DNA of 18,687 nucleotides from an uncultured Eubacteriales bacterium (GTDB taxonomy: Bacteria; Bacillota; Clostridia; Lachnospirales; Lachnospiraceae): contig ONWL01000005.1 in the NCBI GenBank assembly GCA_900321525.1, positions 1 to 18,687 of the forward strand. The letters run 5' to 3'. The notes under the pieces are model-generated. The model made no database searches. It was not told where the DNA came from and saw only the letters and a program-made list of their open reading frames with translations. This document shows, piece by piece, positions 1 through 7,493 of the stretch. Numbering within the stretch: position 1 is the first letter of the stretch; every line of letters begins with the position of its first letter. Both the position numbers and the translations under genes were made by a program.

Positions 1-1208
1 CCTGTCACGCCTGTCCGGAAAAACGTATTTTCGTCACCAATGGCTGTCAGGGATGTCTGGAGCATCCCTGTGTGGAAGTCTGTCCCAAGGATGCCATCCA
101 TATGGTACAGGGACATTCTGTGATCGACCAGGAGAAATGTATCAAGTGCGGTAAGTGCTTAAACGCCTGTCCATATCATGCCATCATCAAACAGGAACGT
201 CCCTGCGCCGCTGCATGCGGCATGAAAGCCATCAAGTCTGATGAATACGGCAGAGCAGATATTGATTATGACCAGTGTGTATCCTGCGGCATGTGCCTGG
301 TAAGCTGTCCCTTCAGTGCCATTGTGGACAAGAGTCAGATTTTCCAGACTGTCCTTGCCCTCAAAAGTGACACACCTATTTACGCTGCCATCGCACCTTC
401 TTTCATCCGCCAGTTCGGTGATCAGGTTTCTCCGGAAATGGTGCGGGCGGCTTTGAAGGAAATCGGATTTGCTGATATGGTAGAAGTCGCCATCGGTGCC
501 GATTTGTGTGCCATTCAGGAAGCAGAGGATTTTATGAAGGAAGTACCGGAGCATCAGCCATGGATGGGGACATCCTGCTGTCCTGCCTGGTCTGTGATGG
601 CAAAAAAGACATTCCCTCAGTTTGCCAGCTACATCTCTATGTCACTGACTCCTATGGTGCTGACGGCTCGTATGATCAAGCAGCAGCATCCGGAGTGCAA
701 AGTGGTCTTCATCGGTCCCTGTGCGGCAAAGAAACTGGAAGCCAGCCGCCGCAGTGTCCGCAGTGATGTAGATTTCGTACTGACCTTTGAAGAAATGATG
801 GGAATTTTTGATGCCAAAGACATCGACTTCCAGTCACTTGAAACAGAAGAGCCGCTGCAAACCTCCAGTGCGCTGGGCAAAGGTTTTGCGGCCAGCGGTG
901 GGGTGGCAGATGCTGTGGTCAGCGTCATCAAACAACGCTACCCGAACAAAGAAGTACTGACTGTCAAAGCAGAAGGATTAGAGGAATGTAAAAAGATGCT
1001 TGCAATTGCCCGTTCCGGTAAGTATAATGGATATCTGTTAGAGGGAATGGCATGTCCCGGTGGCTGTATCGGCGGTGCCGGTGTATTATCTGATGTGAAG
1101 AAAGCCGTCACCAATCTAGAGAAGGACAAAGCACGTTCTACTCTGCATGAACCTACCCAGACAGAATTTCTGGATTATCTGGAACTGATCACGGAAGAAG
1201 ACAAATAA
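1..1208 (+). CDS. [FeFe] hydrogenase, group B-like, with N-terminal ferredoxin clusters (5' truncated)
   Basis: The reading frame is already open at base 3, so the start lies outside the window; about 401 codons are visible and TAA ends at 1208. The first ~110 residues hold cysteine-rich iron-sulfur motifs: CQGC-x4-C-x3-CP, then a classical CIKCGKCLNACP, then CVSCGMCLVSCP. The rest is the hydrogenase H-cluster domain. Its three signatures are present: TSCCPAW (near 570-590), GPCAAKK (near 714-735) and EGMACPGGC (near 1044-1067), including the four expected cluster ligands and the extra Cys of TSCC that relays protons in studied enzymes. The GPC form of the second motif and the compact size suggest the group B hydrogenases of Clostridia rather than the well-studied group A enzymes. 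The expected role is reversible reduction of protons to H2 with ferredoxin in the cytoplasm; the true partner and direction are unknown. No maturation genes (hydE, hydF, hydG) are in view. Class is confident, subgroup less so. Confidence 0.9.
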   Translation, partial: CHACPEKRIFVTNGCQGCLEHPCVEVCPKDAIHMVQGHSVIDQEKCIKCGKCLNACPYHAIIKQERPCAAACGMKAIKSDEYGRADIDYDQCVSCGMCLVSCPFSAIVDKSQIFQTVLALKSDTPIYAAIAPSFIRQFGDQVSPEMVRAALKEIGFADMVEVAIGADLCAIQEAEDFMKEVPEHQPWMGTSCCPAWSVMAKKTFPQFASYISMSLTPMVLTARMIKQQHPECKVVFIGPCAAKKLEASRRSVRSDVDFVLTFEEMMGIFDAKDIDFQSLETEEPLQTSSALGKGFAASGGVADAVVSVIKQRYPNKEVLTVKAEGLEECKKMLAIARSGKYNGYLLEGMACPGGCIGGAGVLSDVKKAVTNLEKDKARSTLHEPTQTEFLDYLELITEEDK

Positions 1209-1210
1209 TA

Positions 1211-1234
1211 TTCTGAAAGCAACAACTTTCGGAA
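1211..1234 (+). other. Hairpin between hydrogenase and ECF genes, possible attenuator
   Basis: TTCTGAAAG (1211-1219) can pair with CTTTCGGAA (1226-1234), one G-U wobble included, around a CAACAA loop. It starts 3 bases after the hydrogenase stop and is followed by ATTATATTTTA, a poor and interrupted U tract. It could be a weak terminator that lets some transcription through to the next gene, or an mRNA end-protecting stem. Only the pairing is seen; the function is inferred. Confidence 0.4.
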
Positions 1235-1267
1235 ATTATATTTTACATCAAAGGAGACAACTTGATT

Positions 1268-1813
1268 ATGAACACAAAAACCAAACAACTGACCATCGCC
1301 GCTATGATGCTGGCAATCTGTATTGTATCCCAGTTTTTCAAAAACACTTCTGTTTACTTTACAGGTTCCATCGTCAATGCCGCACTGATTATCACTGCCC
1401 TGTCCTGCGGACTTGGTTACGGACTGATCCTGGCAATCATCACACCGATCACCGCATTTTTGATCACCGGCGCACCCATTATTGCTGCCTGCCCGCTCAT
1501 CATGCCCTGCATTATGCTTGGTAATGCAGTGATTGTATTTTTCGCCTGGGTGGTACGAGGACAGAAAAGTCCGGTGGCACTGCCCATCAGTCTGGCAATC
1601 GGTTCTGTGGCAAAAGCCGCAGTCATGGCTCTGACCATTCTGGCAGTGGTCATCCCGGTATTTGGTACCAATTTAAAAGAACCACAGATTGCAGCAGCAA
1701 GAACCGTGTACTCTGTGACCCAGCTGATTACAGCATTGATCGGTTCTGTACTGGCATATATCATCTGGTATGCATTGCGCAAGGCATTGCAGAACGATCC
1801 AGAATTACGTTAA
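1268..1813 (+). CDS. ECF transporter S component (substrate-binding membrane subunit), substrate unknown
   Basis: A 181-residue, very hydrophobic protein with about five to six membrane segments, the size and style of ECF-type S components. These bind a vitamin or other micronutrient and dock onto a shared EcfA-EcfA'-EcfT energising module, which is not encoded here. The first helix has the A-x3-A spacing (in TIAAMMLA) used by S components to contact EcfT, and the segment after it (FTGSIVNAALIITAL) resembles the Asn-containing helix of this superfamily. I cannot name the ligand. The ATG at 1268 fits the usual N-terminus (MNTKTKQLT), but the ribosome site AAGGAG (1251-1256) sits 11 bases from it and 5 bases from an in-frame TTG at 1262, so two extra residues are possible. 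It follows the hydrogenase gene by 53-59 bases on the same strand and may be cotranscribed. A hairpin terminator follows. Confidence 0.75.
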   Translation: MNTKTKQLTIAAMMLAICIVSQFFKNTSVYFTGSIVNAALIITALSCGLGYGLILAIITPITAFLITGAPIIAACPLIMPCIMLGNAVIVFFAWVVRGQKSPVALPISLAIGSVAKAAVMALTILAVVIPVFGTNLKEPQIAAARTVYSVTQLITALIGSVLAYIIWYALRKALQNDPELR

Positions 1814-1824
1814 GTTATTTTTTA

Positions 1825-1852
1825 GGGGAAACAGCCTTCCGGCCGTTTCCCC
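1825..1852 (+). terminator. Rho-independent-type terminator after the ECF gene
   Basis: GGGGAAACAGCC (1825-1836) pairs with GGCCGTTTCCCC (1841-1852) around a TTCC loop, with one A-C mismatch. The downstream run ATATTCTTTCT is moderately U-rich on the plus strand only. It lies in the 61-base gap between two convergent genes, 11 bases past the ECF stop codon. Confidence 0.65.
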
Positions 1853-1874
1853 ATATTCTTTCTATGTATGCACT

Positions 1875-3341
1875 TTATACTCGATACAACATATTTTTCC
1901 GATACTCACTTGGTGATACACCACATTCTGTCTTAAACACTTTTGTAAAATGTTTTTCATTGTCATAGCCCACTGCTCTGCTGATATCCATGATCATCAT
2001 GTCCGTTTCAACAAGCAACTTCTTTGCCTCCTGCATCCGCAGATTCTTCAGATAATCCACAAAATTGCTTCCCACATACTGTTTGAATGTGTGTGAAAAC
2101 AAAGAATAATTCATAGAAATATAATTGGTCACCACTGCCATATTCAGGTTCTTATTGTAATTTTCATGTATGAAACGCAATGCTTCCTGAATCTTTTGTT
2201 TGTTTTTATAATCCCCAAACCGTTCTTCAATCACACCGTTCAACTGGTACATCCACTGAATTAAATACTGCTGATATTCTATATAGTTTTGAAAGCAATA
2301 AATATTCCGAACATCTTCCCCTTTATCTTCCATTTCATGCAACACATGGTGGTATACCGTCGACACCTGGTCTGCAAAATACGCAATCTGCTCTTCAAAT
2401 TGTTTTGTACTGCTCTGCCCCATTCTCGTCATATCAATCAGTCCAATCAACACTGAAACCGCATCTTCCAGCTTATCCGTACCAATCTTGTTGACCGCCT
2501 GTTCGATGATATGTACATTCACACTTTGGAGCTCCTTTCTTTCTCCCAGAAGCCGGTATTCCTTTTCAGAAAAGATGGTTTTCCCTCGAAAATATGCCTG
2601 TTTCCGTGCTTTCCATGCCTCCTCATAGGCAATAGACAGCTGCTCGACACCGGTATGAACGGCAGAAACTCCAAGCGTACAATTTTTCAAATCCGCCAAA
2701 ACATCTTCTGCCTCTGCCAAGCTACATACGACCACATTTTGCTCCTTTTCATTTACAGTCCAGATCATAATGTCTTTCTGCTGACGCAGTTGCTCCGGGC
2801 TGATATAACCACACAGCACATAATATGATTCACTTAACTGCAGCATCCATTGGGGTTTGATTCCCACCGCAGAAACACACATTTCCTCTTTGATTTGAGC
2901 AAACATCATCTGTTTCAACTTGTCCCCATAGACTTCCTGGCAAAACTGCCGATACAGACGATACTCTTCTATCTCTCTTTCCAATCGTCCCAGGGTCTCT
3001 CCAATCTGTTTTTTCATTTCCTGCTTTAAGATATAATCTTTTACCCCTAACCGCAGTAGTTCTACAATATCAGAAAATGATTTTTCCTTTGAAAACACTA
3101 CAATCATGGGACAAAGTGACAATTTTTTCAGCTGCCTGATCAATTCCATTCCACTCATGACTGGCAAGTCCAAATCAATGAATATCAAATCCACGGACTC
3201 CATTTGGCACAATTCCATTGCCTCCTGTCCGTTTGCACATTCCAACACTCTGTCAATAGCGCTGCCAGATGTCATAATCATATAATGCAGTTGTTGTTTC
3301 ATCGCTATCTCACCTTCTACGATCAAAACCGTATCCAGCAT
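1875..3341 (-). CDS. AraC-family response regulator (YesN-like) with an atypical receiver
   Basis: A 488-residue protein with an N-terminal receiver (about 1-120), a long middle region of unknown fold (about 130-380), and a C-terminal pair of AraC-type helix-turn-helix motifs (about 385-488; the second carries ISRAVGYDNEKHFTKVF and GVSPSEYR). The layout matches YesN-type regulators, which usually pair with a YesM-type kinase and control sugar uptake genes. Asp56 in FIDLDLPVMSG is the expected phosphate acceptor, and Ser84 and Lys106 fill the Thr/Ser and Lys positions. The acidic pocket is eroded: the usual D-D after the first strand reads E9-G10, and the Pro after Lys106 is Gln. Phosphorylation may therefore be weak or absent. 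The start is supported by GGGAGG 7 bases upstream. No kinase gene is in the window. The neighbouring importer operon is the likely target, by position only. Confidence 0.88.
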   Translation of the reverse strand: MLDTVLIVEGEIAMKQQLHYMIMTSGSAIDRVLECANGQEAMELCQMESVDLIFIDLDLPVMSGMELIRQLKKLSLCPMIVVFSKEKSFSDIVELLRLGVKDYILKQEMKKQIGETLGRLEREIEEYRLYRQFCQEVYGDKLKQMMFAQIKEEMCVSAVGIKPQWMLQLSESYYVLCGYISPEQLRQQKDIMIWTVNEKEQNVVVCSLAEAEDVLADLKNCTLGVSAVHTGVEQLSIAYEEAWKARKQAYFRGKTIFSEKEYRLLGERKELQSVNVHIIEQAVNKIGTDKLEDAVSVLIGLIDMTRMGQSSTKQFEEQIAYFADQVSTVYHHVLHEMEDKGEDVRNIYCFQNYIEYQQYLIQWMYQLNGVIEERFGDYKNKQKIQEALRFIHENYNKNLNMAVVTNYISMNYSLFSHTFKQYVGSNFVDYLKNLRMQEAKKLLVETDMMIMDISRAVGYDNEKHFTKVFKTECGVSPSEYRKNMLYRV

Positions 3342-3395
3342 TTTCTGTCCTCCCTACCATCTGCTTTTACAGACCTATGACTACTTCTATGGCAC

Positions 3396-3425
3396 ATTGT
3401 AGCACGCTACCTGCCATTTCGTCAA
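3396..3425 (-). promoter_or_regulatory. Sigma-A promoter of the response-regulator gene
   Basis: Read on the minus strand, TTGACG (3420-3425) and TACAAT (3396-3401) are separated by 18 bases. Both hexamers match the vegetative consensus at 5 of 6 positions. Transcription would begin near 3389, giving a leader of about 48 bases before the ATG at 3341. It lies downstream of the importer terminator, so the regulator is likely transcribed on its own. Confidence 0.7.
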
Positions 3426-3477
3426 ATCTGGCATCTACACGAACAAAACAGATTGTTTTCTTTTTTATTTTTTACAT

Positions 3478-3520
3478 AAAAAACCTATTCTCTGGATTAA
3501 TACACAGAGAACAGGTTTTT
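3478..3520 (-). terminator. Strong terminator of the sugar importer operon
   Basis: A 15-base arm (3479-3493) pairs with 3506-3520 around a 12-base loop; in the minus-strand RNA the only deviation is a G-U wobble. The minus-strand transcript then runs into UUUUUU (3478-3483 region). The arms also give a U run on the plus strand, so it could work both ways. A second small stem, TTGGAC-tgct-GTCCAA (3607-3622), directly follows the stop codon of the last permease gene but has no U tract. The rest of 3342-3622 holds only the regulator promoter. Confidence 0.8.
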
Positions 3521-3622
3521 CATTCAACAAAGGTTTTCAACTGTCCAAAACACAACAACGCACAATAACTTCCTAATCTTATTACTGTCATACAATCCGT
3601 AGTTCTTTGGACTGCTGTCCAA

Positions 3623-4450
3623 TTACTCCTTTACACCACCAGCGGTAATACTGCTGATGATCCATCTGGAACAGAAGCAGAATACCACGATCACCGGAAT
3701 AACAGAAATGGCAAGCGCCAAATATGCAGCACCACGGTTATTGGAAATATCCTGTACCGCATTTAAGGAGGCCACCTGTACTGGCAATGTAAACTTGCTT
3801 GGTGTATTCAACAAAATCATCGGAATCAGATAAGAATTCCAGTTTCCAATGAAGCCACCGATTGCCATAGTGGCAATACCAGGTCCCATAATCGGCAATA
3901 CGATTCTGTGGAAAATACGCAACTCGCCTGCGCCATCGATTCTGGCTGCCTCTAACAAAGAGGGAGACAAAACAGACATAACATACTGTCTCAGGAAAAA
4001 TACAGTACCAGGTGCCGCAATTGCAGGAATAATCAACGGAATGTAAGAATCAATTAATTTCAGTTTACTACACAGATTGTAGAAACCAATCAAACTCAGC
4101 TGTCCAGGAATCATCATAAAAATGACAATGACATAAAAGATTACATTACGTCCCTTAAACTTATAAATTGCCAGTGCATATGCAGTCAGTGCAGAGAAAT
4201 ACGCATTCAACAGAGTGGCCGGTACCGCTACCTTTACACTGTTCCACATACCTTGCAATAAATTTACATACGAACTCAAAAACTTATAGTTTGCTGCTAT
4301 AGATGTACCAGGAATCATACTGAAACCTGCCAGGATCTGCTTGCTGCTTCTGGTTGCGTTGACCATCATCATATAGAACGGAATCAGACAGATTACACAC
4401 AGCAAAATCAATGCAATATATAAAATAACTTTTTTGATTTTTGTCGCCAT
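3623..4450 (-). CDS. Carbohydrate ABC transporter permease, MalG/UgpE type
   Basis: A 275-residue inner-membrane protein with about six membrane helices, the first at about residues 8-30. The EAA loop that docks on the ATPase is clear: EAARIDGAG at 167-175, followed by the conserved LP in HRIVLP. Size and motif place it in the CUT1 sugar importers as the second permease. It is preceded by a strong AAGGAGG-type ribosome site inside the end of the upstream permease gene, whose stop codon lies only 3 bases before this ATG, so the two are translationally coupled. It should form the membrane channel as a heterodimer with that permease. The sugar transported cannot be read from the sequence. An intrinsic terminator lies about 100 bases downstream. 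Confidence 0.93.
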   Translation of the reverse strand: MATKIKKVILYIALILLCVICLIPFYMMMVNATRSSKQILAGFSMIPGTSIAANYKFLSSYVNLLQGMWNSVKVAVPATLLNAYFSALTAYALAIYKFKGRNVIFYVIVIFMMIPGQLSLIGFYNLCSKLKLIDSYIPLIIPAIAAPGTVFFLRQYVMSVLSPSLLEAARIDGAGELRIFHRIVLPIMGPGIATMAIGGFIGNWNSYLIPMILLNTPSKFTLPVQVASLNAVQDISNNRGAAYLALAISVIPVIVVFCFCSRWIISSITAGGVKE

Positions 4451-4453
4451 ATC

Positions 4454-5365
4454 TTAGTCCTCCTTTCCGCCTACTTTAAACTGGATGAGTGATACAATCA
4501 ATACCAGCAGGAACAATACATAAGCCACTGCAGACGCATAACCAGTCTGCCATGTTTCAAATCCAAACTTATACAGGTACATAATAACCGTCTGGGTAGA
4601 ACCGGCCGGATTGCCCACTGTACCACCACACATCAGGTATGGCAGATCGAATAACTGTAAACCACCAATCAGAGATGTGATGGATACATACAACAGAATC
4701 GGCTTAATCAATGGCAAAGTAATCTTCCCAAATACAGTCCATCTGCCTGCACCATCAATTGCAGCTGCCTCAAAGTAGTCATTGTTGATACCCTGTACAG
4801 ATGCCATCAACATGATGAAAGAGTTACCAAACCACATCCAAGTCTGGATAACAGATACCACATATGGTGTGATACTCGTCTTGCCCAGCCAGTCAATCGG
4901 TGTTTTGGTGATACCGGAATGTACCAGAAGCTGGTTCACGGAACCGTAACTTCTGTCTAATAAACTGCTAAACAAAATTGCAACTGTGGTCACTGCAATC
5001 AGGTTTGGCAGATAGTAGATCACACGGAAAACCGGAAGACCTTTGATCTTGTACTTAATATCGCTGAATACAATTGTCAGCAGGAATGCCAATCCTAACT
5101 GTAAAATGATGTTTACACCCCACATCTTAATGGTATTCCACAATGCTCTCCAGAAAAATTTATCTGTCAAACAGCGAATATAGTTATCCAAACCGTTAAA
5201 AGTCGCATCTCCATATCCTTTATAATTTGTAAAACTCAGCCGTAATGTTCTCAAAACCGGATAAATACTAAAGATACAAAATACCACCACAAATGGTATA
5301 ATCATTATGACGCCAACATAATCCTTATTTTTTAACTTGTTTTTCTTTGCTGTTGTGCTGGCCAT
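4454..5365 (-). CDS. Carbohydrate ABC transporter permease, MalF/UgpA type
   Basis: A 303-residue membrane protein with a charged Lys-rich N-terminus (residues 7-14) and about six helices. The EAA loop reads EAAAIDGAG at 199-207, followed by ITLPLIKP. The short N-terminal part, lacking the large periplasmic loop of E. coli MalF, is typical of Gram-positive CUT1 systems. The start ATG follows AGGGGG at 7 bases. It lies 104 bases after the binding-protein gene, across a stable hairpin (5393-5431), and 3 bases before the second permease. It forms the channel with that partner and receives sugar from the lipoprotein. Substrate unknown. Confidence 0.93.
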   Translation of the reverse strand: MASTTAKKNKLKNKDYVGVIMIIPFVVVFCIFSIYPVLRTLRLSFTNYKGYGDATFNGLDNYIRCLTDKFFWRALWNTIKMWGVNIILQLGLAFLLTIVFSDIKYKIKGLPVFRVIYYLPNLIAVTTVAILFSSLLDRSYGSVNQLLVHSGITKTPIDWLGKTSITPYVVSVIQTWMWFGNSFIMLMASVQGINNDYFEAAAIDGAGRWTVFGKITLPLIKPILLYVSITSLIGGLQLFDLPYLMCGGTVGNPAGSTQTVIMYLYKFGFETWQTGYASAVAYVLFLLVLIVSLIQFKVGGKED

Positions 5366-5392
5366 ACGGATTCCCCCTTATTATTTTTTAAA

Positions 5393-5431
5393 GGTGAGGG
5401 ATCTTTTTGTTTTCCAAAAGAATCCCCCACC
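5393..5431 (-). other. Intergenic hairpin between binding-protein and permease genes
   Basis: Bases 5393-5409 pair with 5415-5431 over about 17 positions in the minus-strand RNA, with two G-U wobbles and one mismatch, around a 5-base loop. The sequence after the stem is UUUAAAAAAUAA, too short a U run for efficient termination. In many sugar importers a stem at this position protects the binding-protein message or partly terminates, so that binding protein is made in excess of permeases. That role is inferred here from position. Confidence 0.6.
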
Positions 5432-5469
5432 TCACTCATCTAATCACGCAATGATTTTATCTTTTAAAA

Positions 5470-6897
5470 TTACTTATTGATTGTGATTTCTGGGTATGTA
5501 GAAGCAACAGTGTCATAGAAAGTAGCAATTGCCTCTTCCTTTGTACCAGCCTCAGTCTTGATGGTGTTGATTGCCTCACTCCAAGCATCACCGATTGCTG
5601 TATCATACTGTGTTACCTTGGAATAATCGATACCCTCAGCCTGCTCTAACCAGAACTGGAATAACTTCTGACCACCGTAAACTTCGTTCTCATCATCAGC
5701 ATGTGCCTCTAATGCAGGGATATAAGCTGGGATATCACCCTCAGAAGTCTTAATCCACCAGTTTACAGTATCAATATCAGCTACAACCCACTTGATAAAC
5801 TCCCAAGCCAGATCCTTGTTATGAGAAGCTGTGGAAATACCTAACCATGTACCACCACCGAAACCATAGGAAGGACCGGAGCAGATTCCCCAAGAACCTC
5901 TGGTATCACCATAGTTATCTCTCATGGTCAATACACCCCAGGAAGGAAGACCAAATGCAAATACCTCTGTAGTATCAGCGCCTTCAGAAGCCTCTGCTAC
6001 TGCATCTGCATCCCATACATTGGTGTCTGGCTTCAGATAAGCAACCTCACCCGCCATAGCTGCATACCATGGAGAAGACCATGCAGAAGCATATGTAGTG
6101 TAACCACCCTGATACAAATCAACACACAGATCCATGTAATCATATCTTGCCTGATCTACATTCAACTCGCCATCGATAACCCATGCAGAGTCACCGCTCA
6201 TGTAACCTAACTCACCATCAGAAGCAAAGATTGCATATCCTGCATCCTTTAATGTCTGAGCAGTCTCCAGAATCTTGTCATAGCTGGAGAATAATTCACC
6301 AACAGACTCCGGATCATCATATCCGAATACTTCCTGTGCAATGTCTCTTCTGTAATAGAAACCAGATGGGCAGATCTGATAAGAAATCGCTCTCTGTACA
6401 CCATCCTCATCCTGACCAACTTCCAGCATGTAGTCTACCATATCATCTGCAAACTCATCACATCCCATTGCTGTCAGGTCTTCGAACATACCAGCCTCAA
6501 ACATTGGCTGTAACATCTGTGGCTCACCTACGATAATATCGATGGTGTCATCTCCGCCTAAAATAGCAGTCATAGTCTTAGAAACATAATCTGCCGGCTC
6601 AATAATAGTAGTGTCAATGGTTACACCTGGATTCTCTTCCACGAACTTAGCTGCCATTGTCTCTAAGTCTTTTGCCAGTGTCCAGATAACCAGAGAACCT
6701 TCTAATCCGCCTTCCTCTGCTTCCTTGGTATCATCGGCTTCCTTTGTGTCGTCAGCTGCTTTTGTCTCTGCTGCCTTAGTCTCAGCCTTGGTATCCTTTG
6801 CGTCGTTGTTGTCAGAGTTTCCACAACCAACCATAGAAACTACCATTGCTGCTGCTAAGCACAATGCTGCAATTTTCTTGAATTTGCTTTTTTTGAC
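5470..6897 (-). CDS. Sugar-binding lipoprotein of an ABC importer (SBP_bac_1-like); start codon anomalous
   Basis: About 475 residues if read from 6897. A lipoprotein signal peptide is obvious: Lys-rich start (KKSKFKK), hydrophobic core, and a lipobox ending MVGC with Cys25 as the lipid-modified residue. A low-complexity tether of DTKEA/ETKAA repeats (about residues 30-60) leads to a family 1 extracellular solute-binding domain that opens with GSLVIWTLAKDLETMAAKF. Such proteins capture sugars outside the membrane and deliver them to the two permeases encoded next. The start is odd. AGGAG (6905-6909) lies 7 bases before codon 6897-6895, where an ATG is expected, but the codon reads GTC. The next usable starts are TTG at 6864 and ATG at 6846; both remove the Lys-rich part and lack a good ribosome site. 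An in-frame stop lies just upstream. A sequence error, a mutation or an unusual start are all possible. Ligand unknown. Confidence 0.88.
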   Translation of the reverse strand, partial: VKKSKFKKIAALCLAAAMVVSMVGCGNSDNNDAKDTKAETKAAETKAADDTKEADDTKEAEEGGLEGSLVIWTLAKDLETMAAKFVEENPGVTIDTTIIEPADYVSKTMTAILGGDDTIDIIVGEPQMLQPMFEAGMFEDLTAMGCDEFADDMVDYMLEVGQDEDGVQRAISYQICPSGFYYRRDIAQEVFGYDDPESVGELFSSYDKILETAQTLKDAGYAIFASDGELGYMSGDSAWVIDGELNVDQARYDYMDLCVDLYQGGYTTYASAWSSPWYAAMAGEVAYLKPDTNVWDADAVAEASEGADTTEVFAFGLPSWGVLTMRDNYGDTRGSWGICSGPSYGFGGGTWLGISTASHNKDLAWEFIKWVVADIDTVNWWIKTSEGDIPAYIPALEAHADDENEVYGGQKLFQFWLEQAEGIDYSKVTQYDTAIGDAWSEAINTIKTEAGTKEEAIATFYDTVASTYPEITINK

Positions 6898-6929
6898 TAC
6901 TTTTCTCCTGTTTTTTCACTTTATGTAAG

Positions 6930-7050
6930 GAATGCCCATTTTCTATTTATTCTTTTGTGCATTTAAACCACTTTTCACAAAATCTCTTTTCTTTTCTTTT
7001 GTGATACATTACTTATACGAAAAAGTGAAAGTGTTTCGTAAATGCCCTGA
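6930..7050 (-). promoter_or_regulatory. Probable control region of the sugar importer operon
   Basis: AT-rich DNA upstream of the binding-protein gene. Three copies of a heptamer occur in alternating orientation: TTTTGTG at 6953-6959, CACAAAA at 6976-6982, TTTTGTG at 6997-7003, spaced about 21-23 bases (near two helical turns). A possible promoter reads TTTACG (7037-7042) and TATAAG (7012-7017) on the minus strand, with a long 19-base spacer. A weaker alternative lies nearer the gene around 6935-6970, which would place the heptamers upstream as activator sites. I cannot decide between them. The adjacent AraC-type regulator is the likely binder. No gene is seen anywhere in 6898-7493. Confidence 0.35.
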
Positions 7051-7277
7051 TTCTCTTTTCCTAAAACGATAACGTGTGCAAAATTCACATTCCTTCATCT
7101 CTTTCATAAAAATCTAAATCCCAATTTTGTTATAGTTTTTCTTCGTTTTTTTATCTTTATATTCGCTTTTTCAAAAGACAGATTGTTTTTTTATAATCAG
7201 ATTCCCCCATCACTTCACTTTCCTCACGTTTTTTCTACTATATATACAAAAACCACCTGTAGTCTGTTCCCTTTCAG

Positions 7278-7322
7278 AAAAAATTCCGCAAACACAGAGC
7301 GCTCGCACCAGGCTCAGTTGCG
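7278..7322 (-). terminator. Possible terminator of the purC-purF-purB operon
   Basis: On the minus strand, CGCAA and GAGC near 7312-7322 can pair with GCTC and TTGCG near 7287-7300, leaving an internal loop, and the stem is followed by GAA then UUUUUU (7278-7283). It is about 170 bases after the purB stop codon, which is far, but I see no better terminator in between. The rest of 7323-7493 holds only short palindromes such as ATAGGA-aag-TCCTAT on the minus strand. Confidence 0.4.
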
Positions 7323-7493
7323 CAAACAACTTTTTCTTCTTTGCGTGCATGCACATTTTGTGCAAAGCACTTGTTGTGTCATAGGACTTTCCTATTTACA
7401 CAGGAACAAACCACAGATGGTTCTATATTTCTGTTTTTATTTCTTTCTGCCTTTTTCAGACAGACGTATTATCTCATTTCTTTCCCGTTCCGA

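Noticed and set aside
7026..7039. CcpA cre-like sequence TGAAAGTGTTTCGT ahead of the importer operon
   Set aside because: It lacks the central CG and the closing CA of the consensus; too many mismatches to call a site. A second candidate near 7067-7080 fails for the same reason.
7316..7332. Plus-strand hairpin AGTTG-cgcaaa-CAACT followed by T-rich DNA
   Set aside because: It looks like a weak plus-strand terminator, but no plus-strand gene precedes it; it overlaps the better minus-strand stem.
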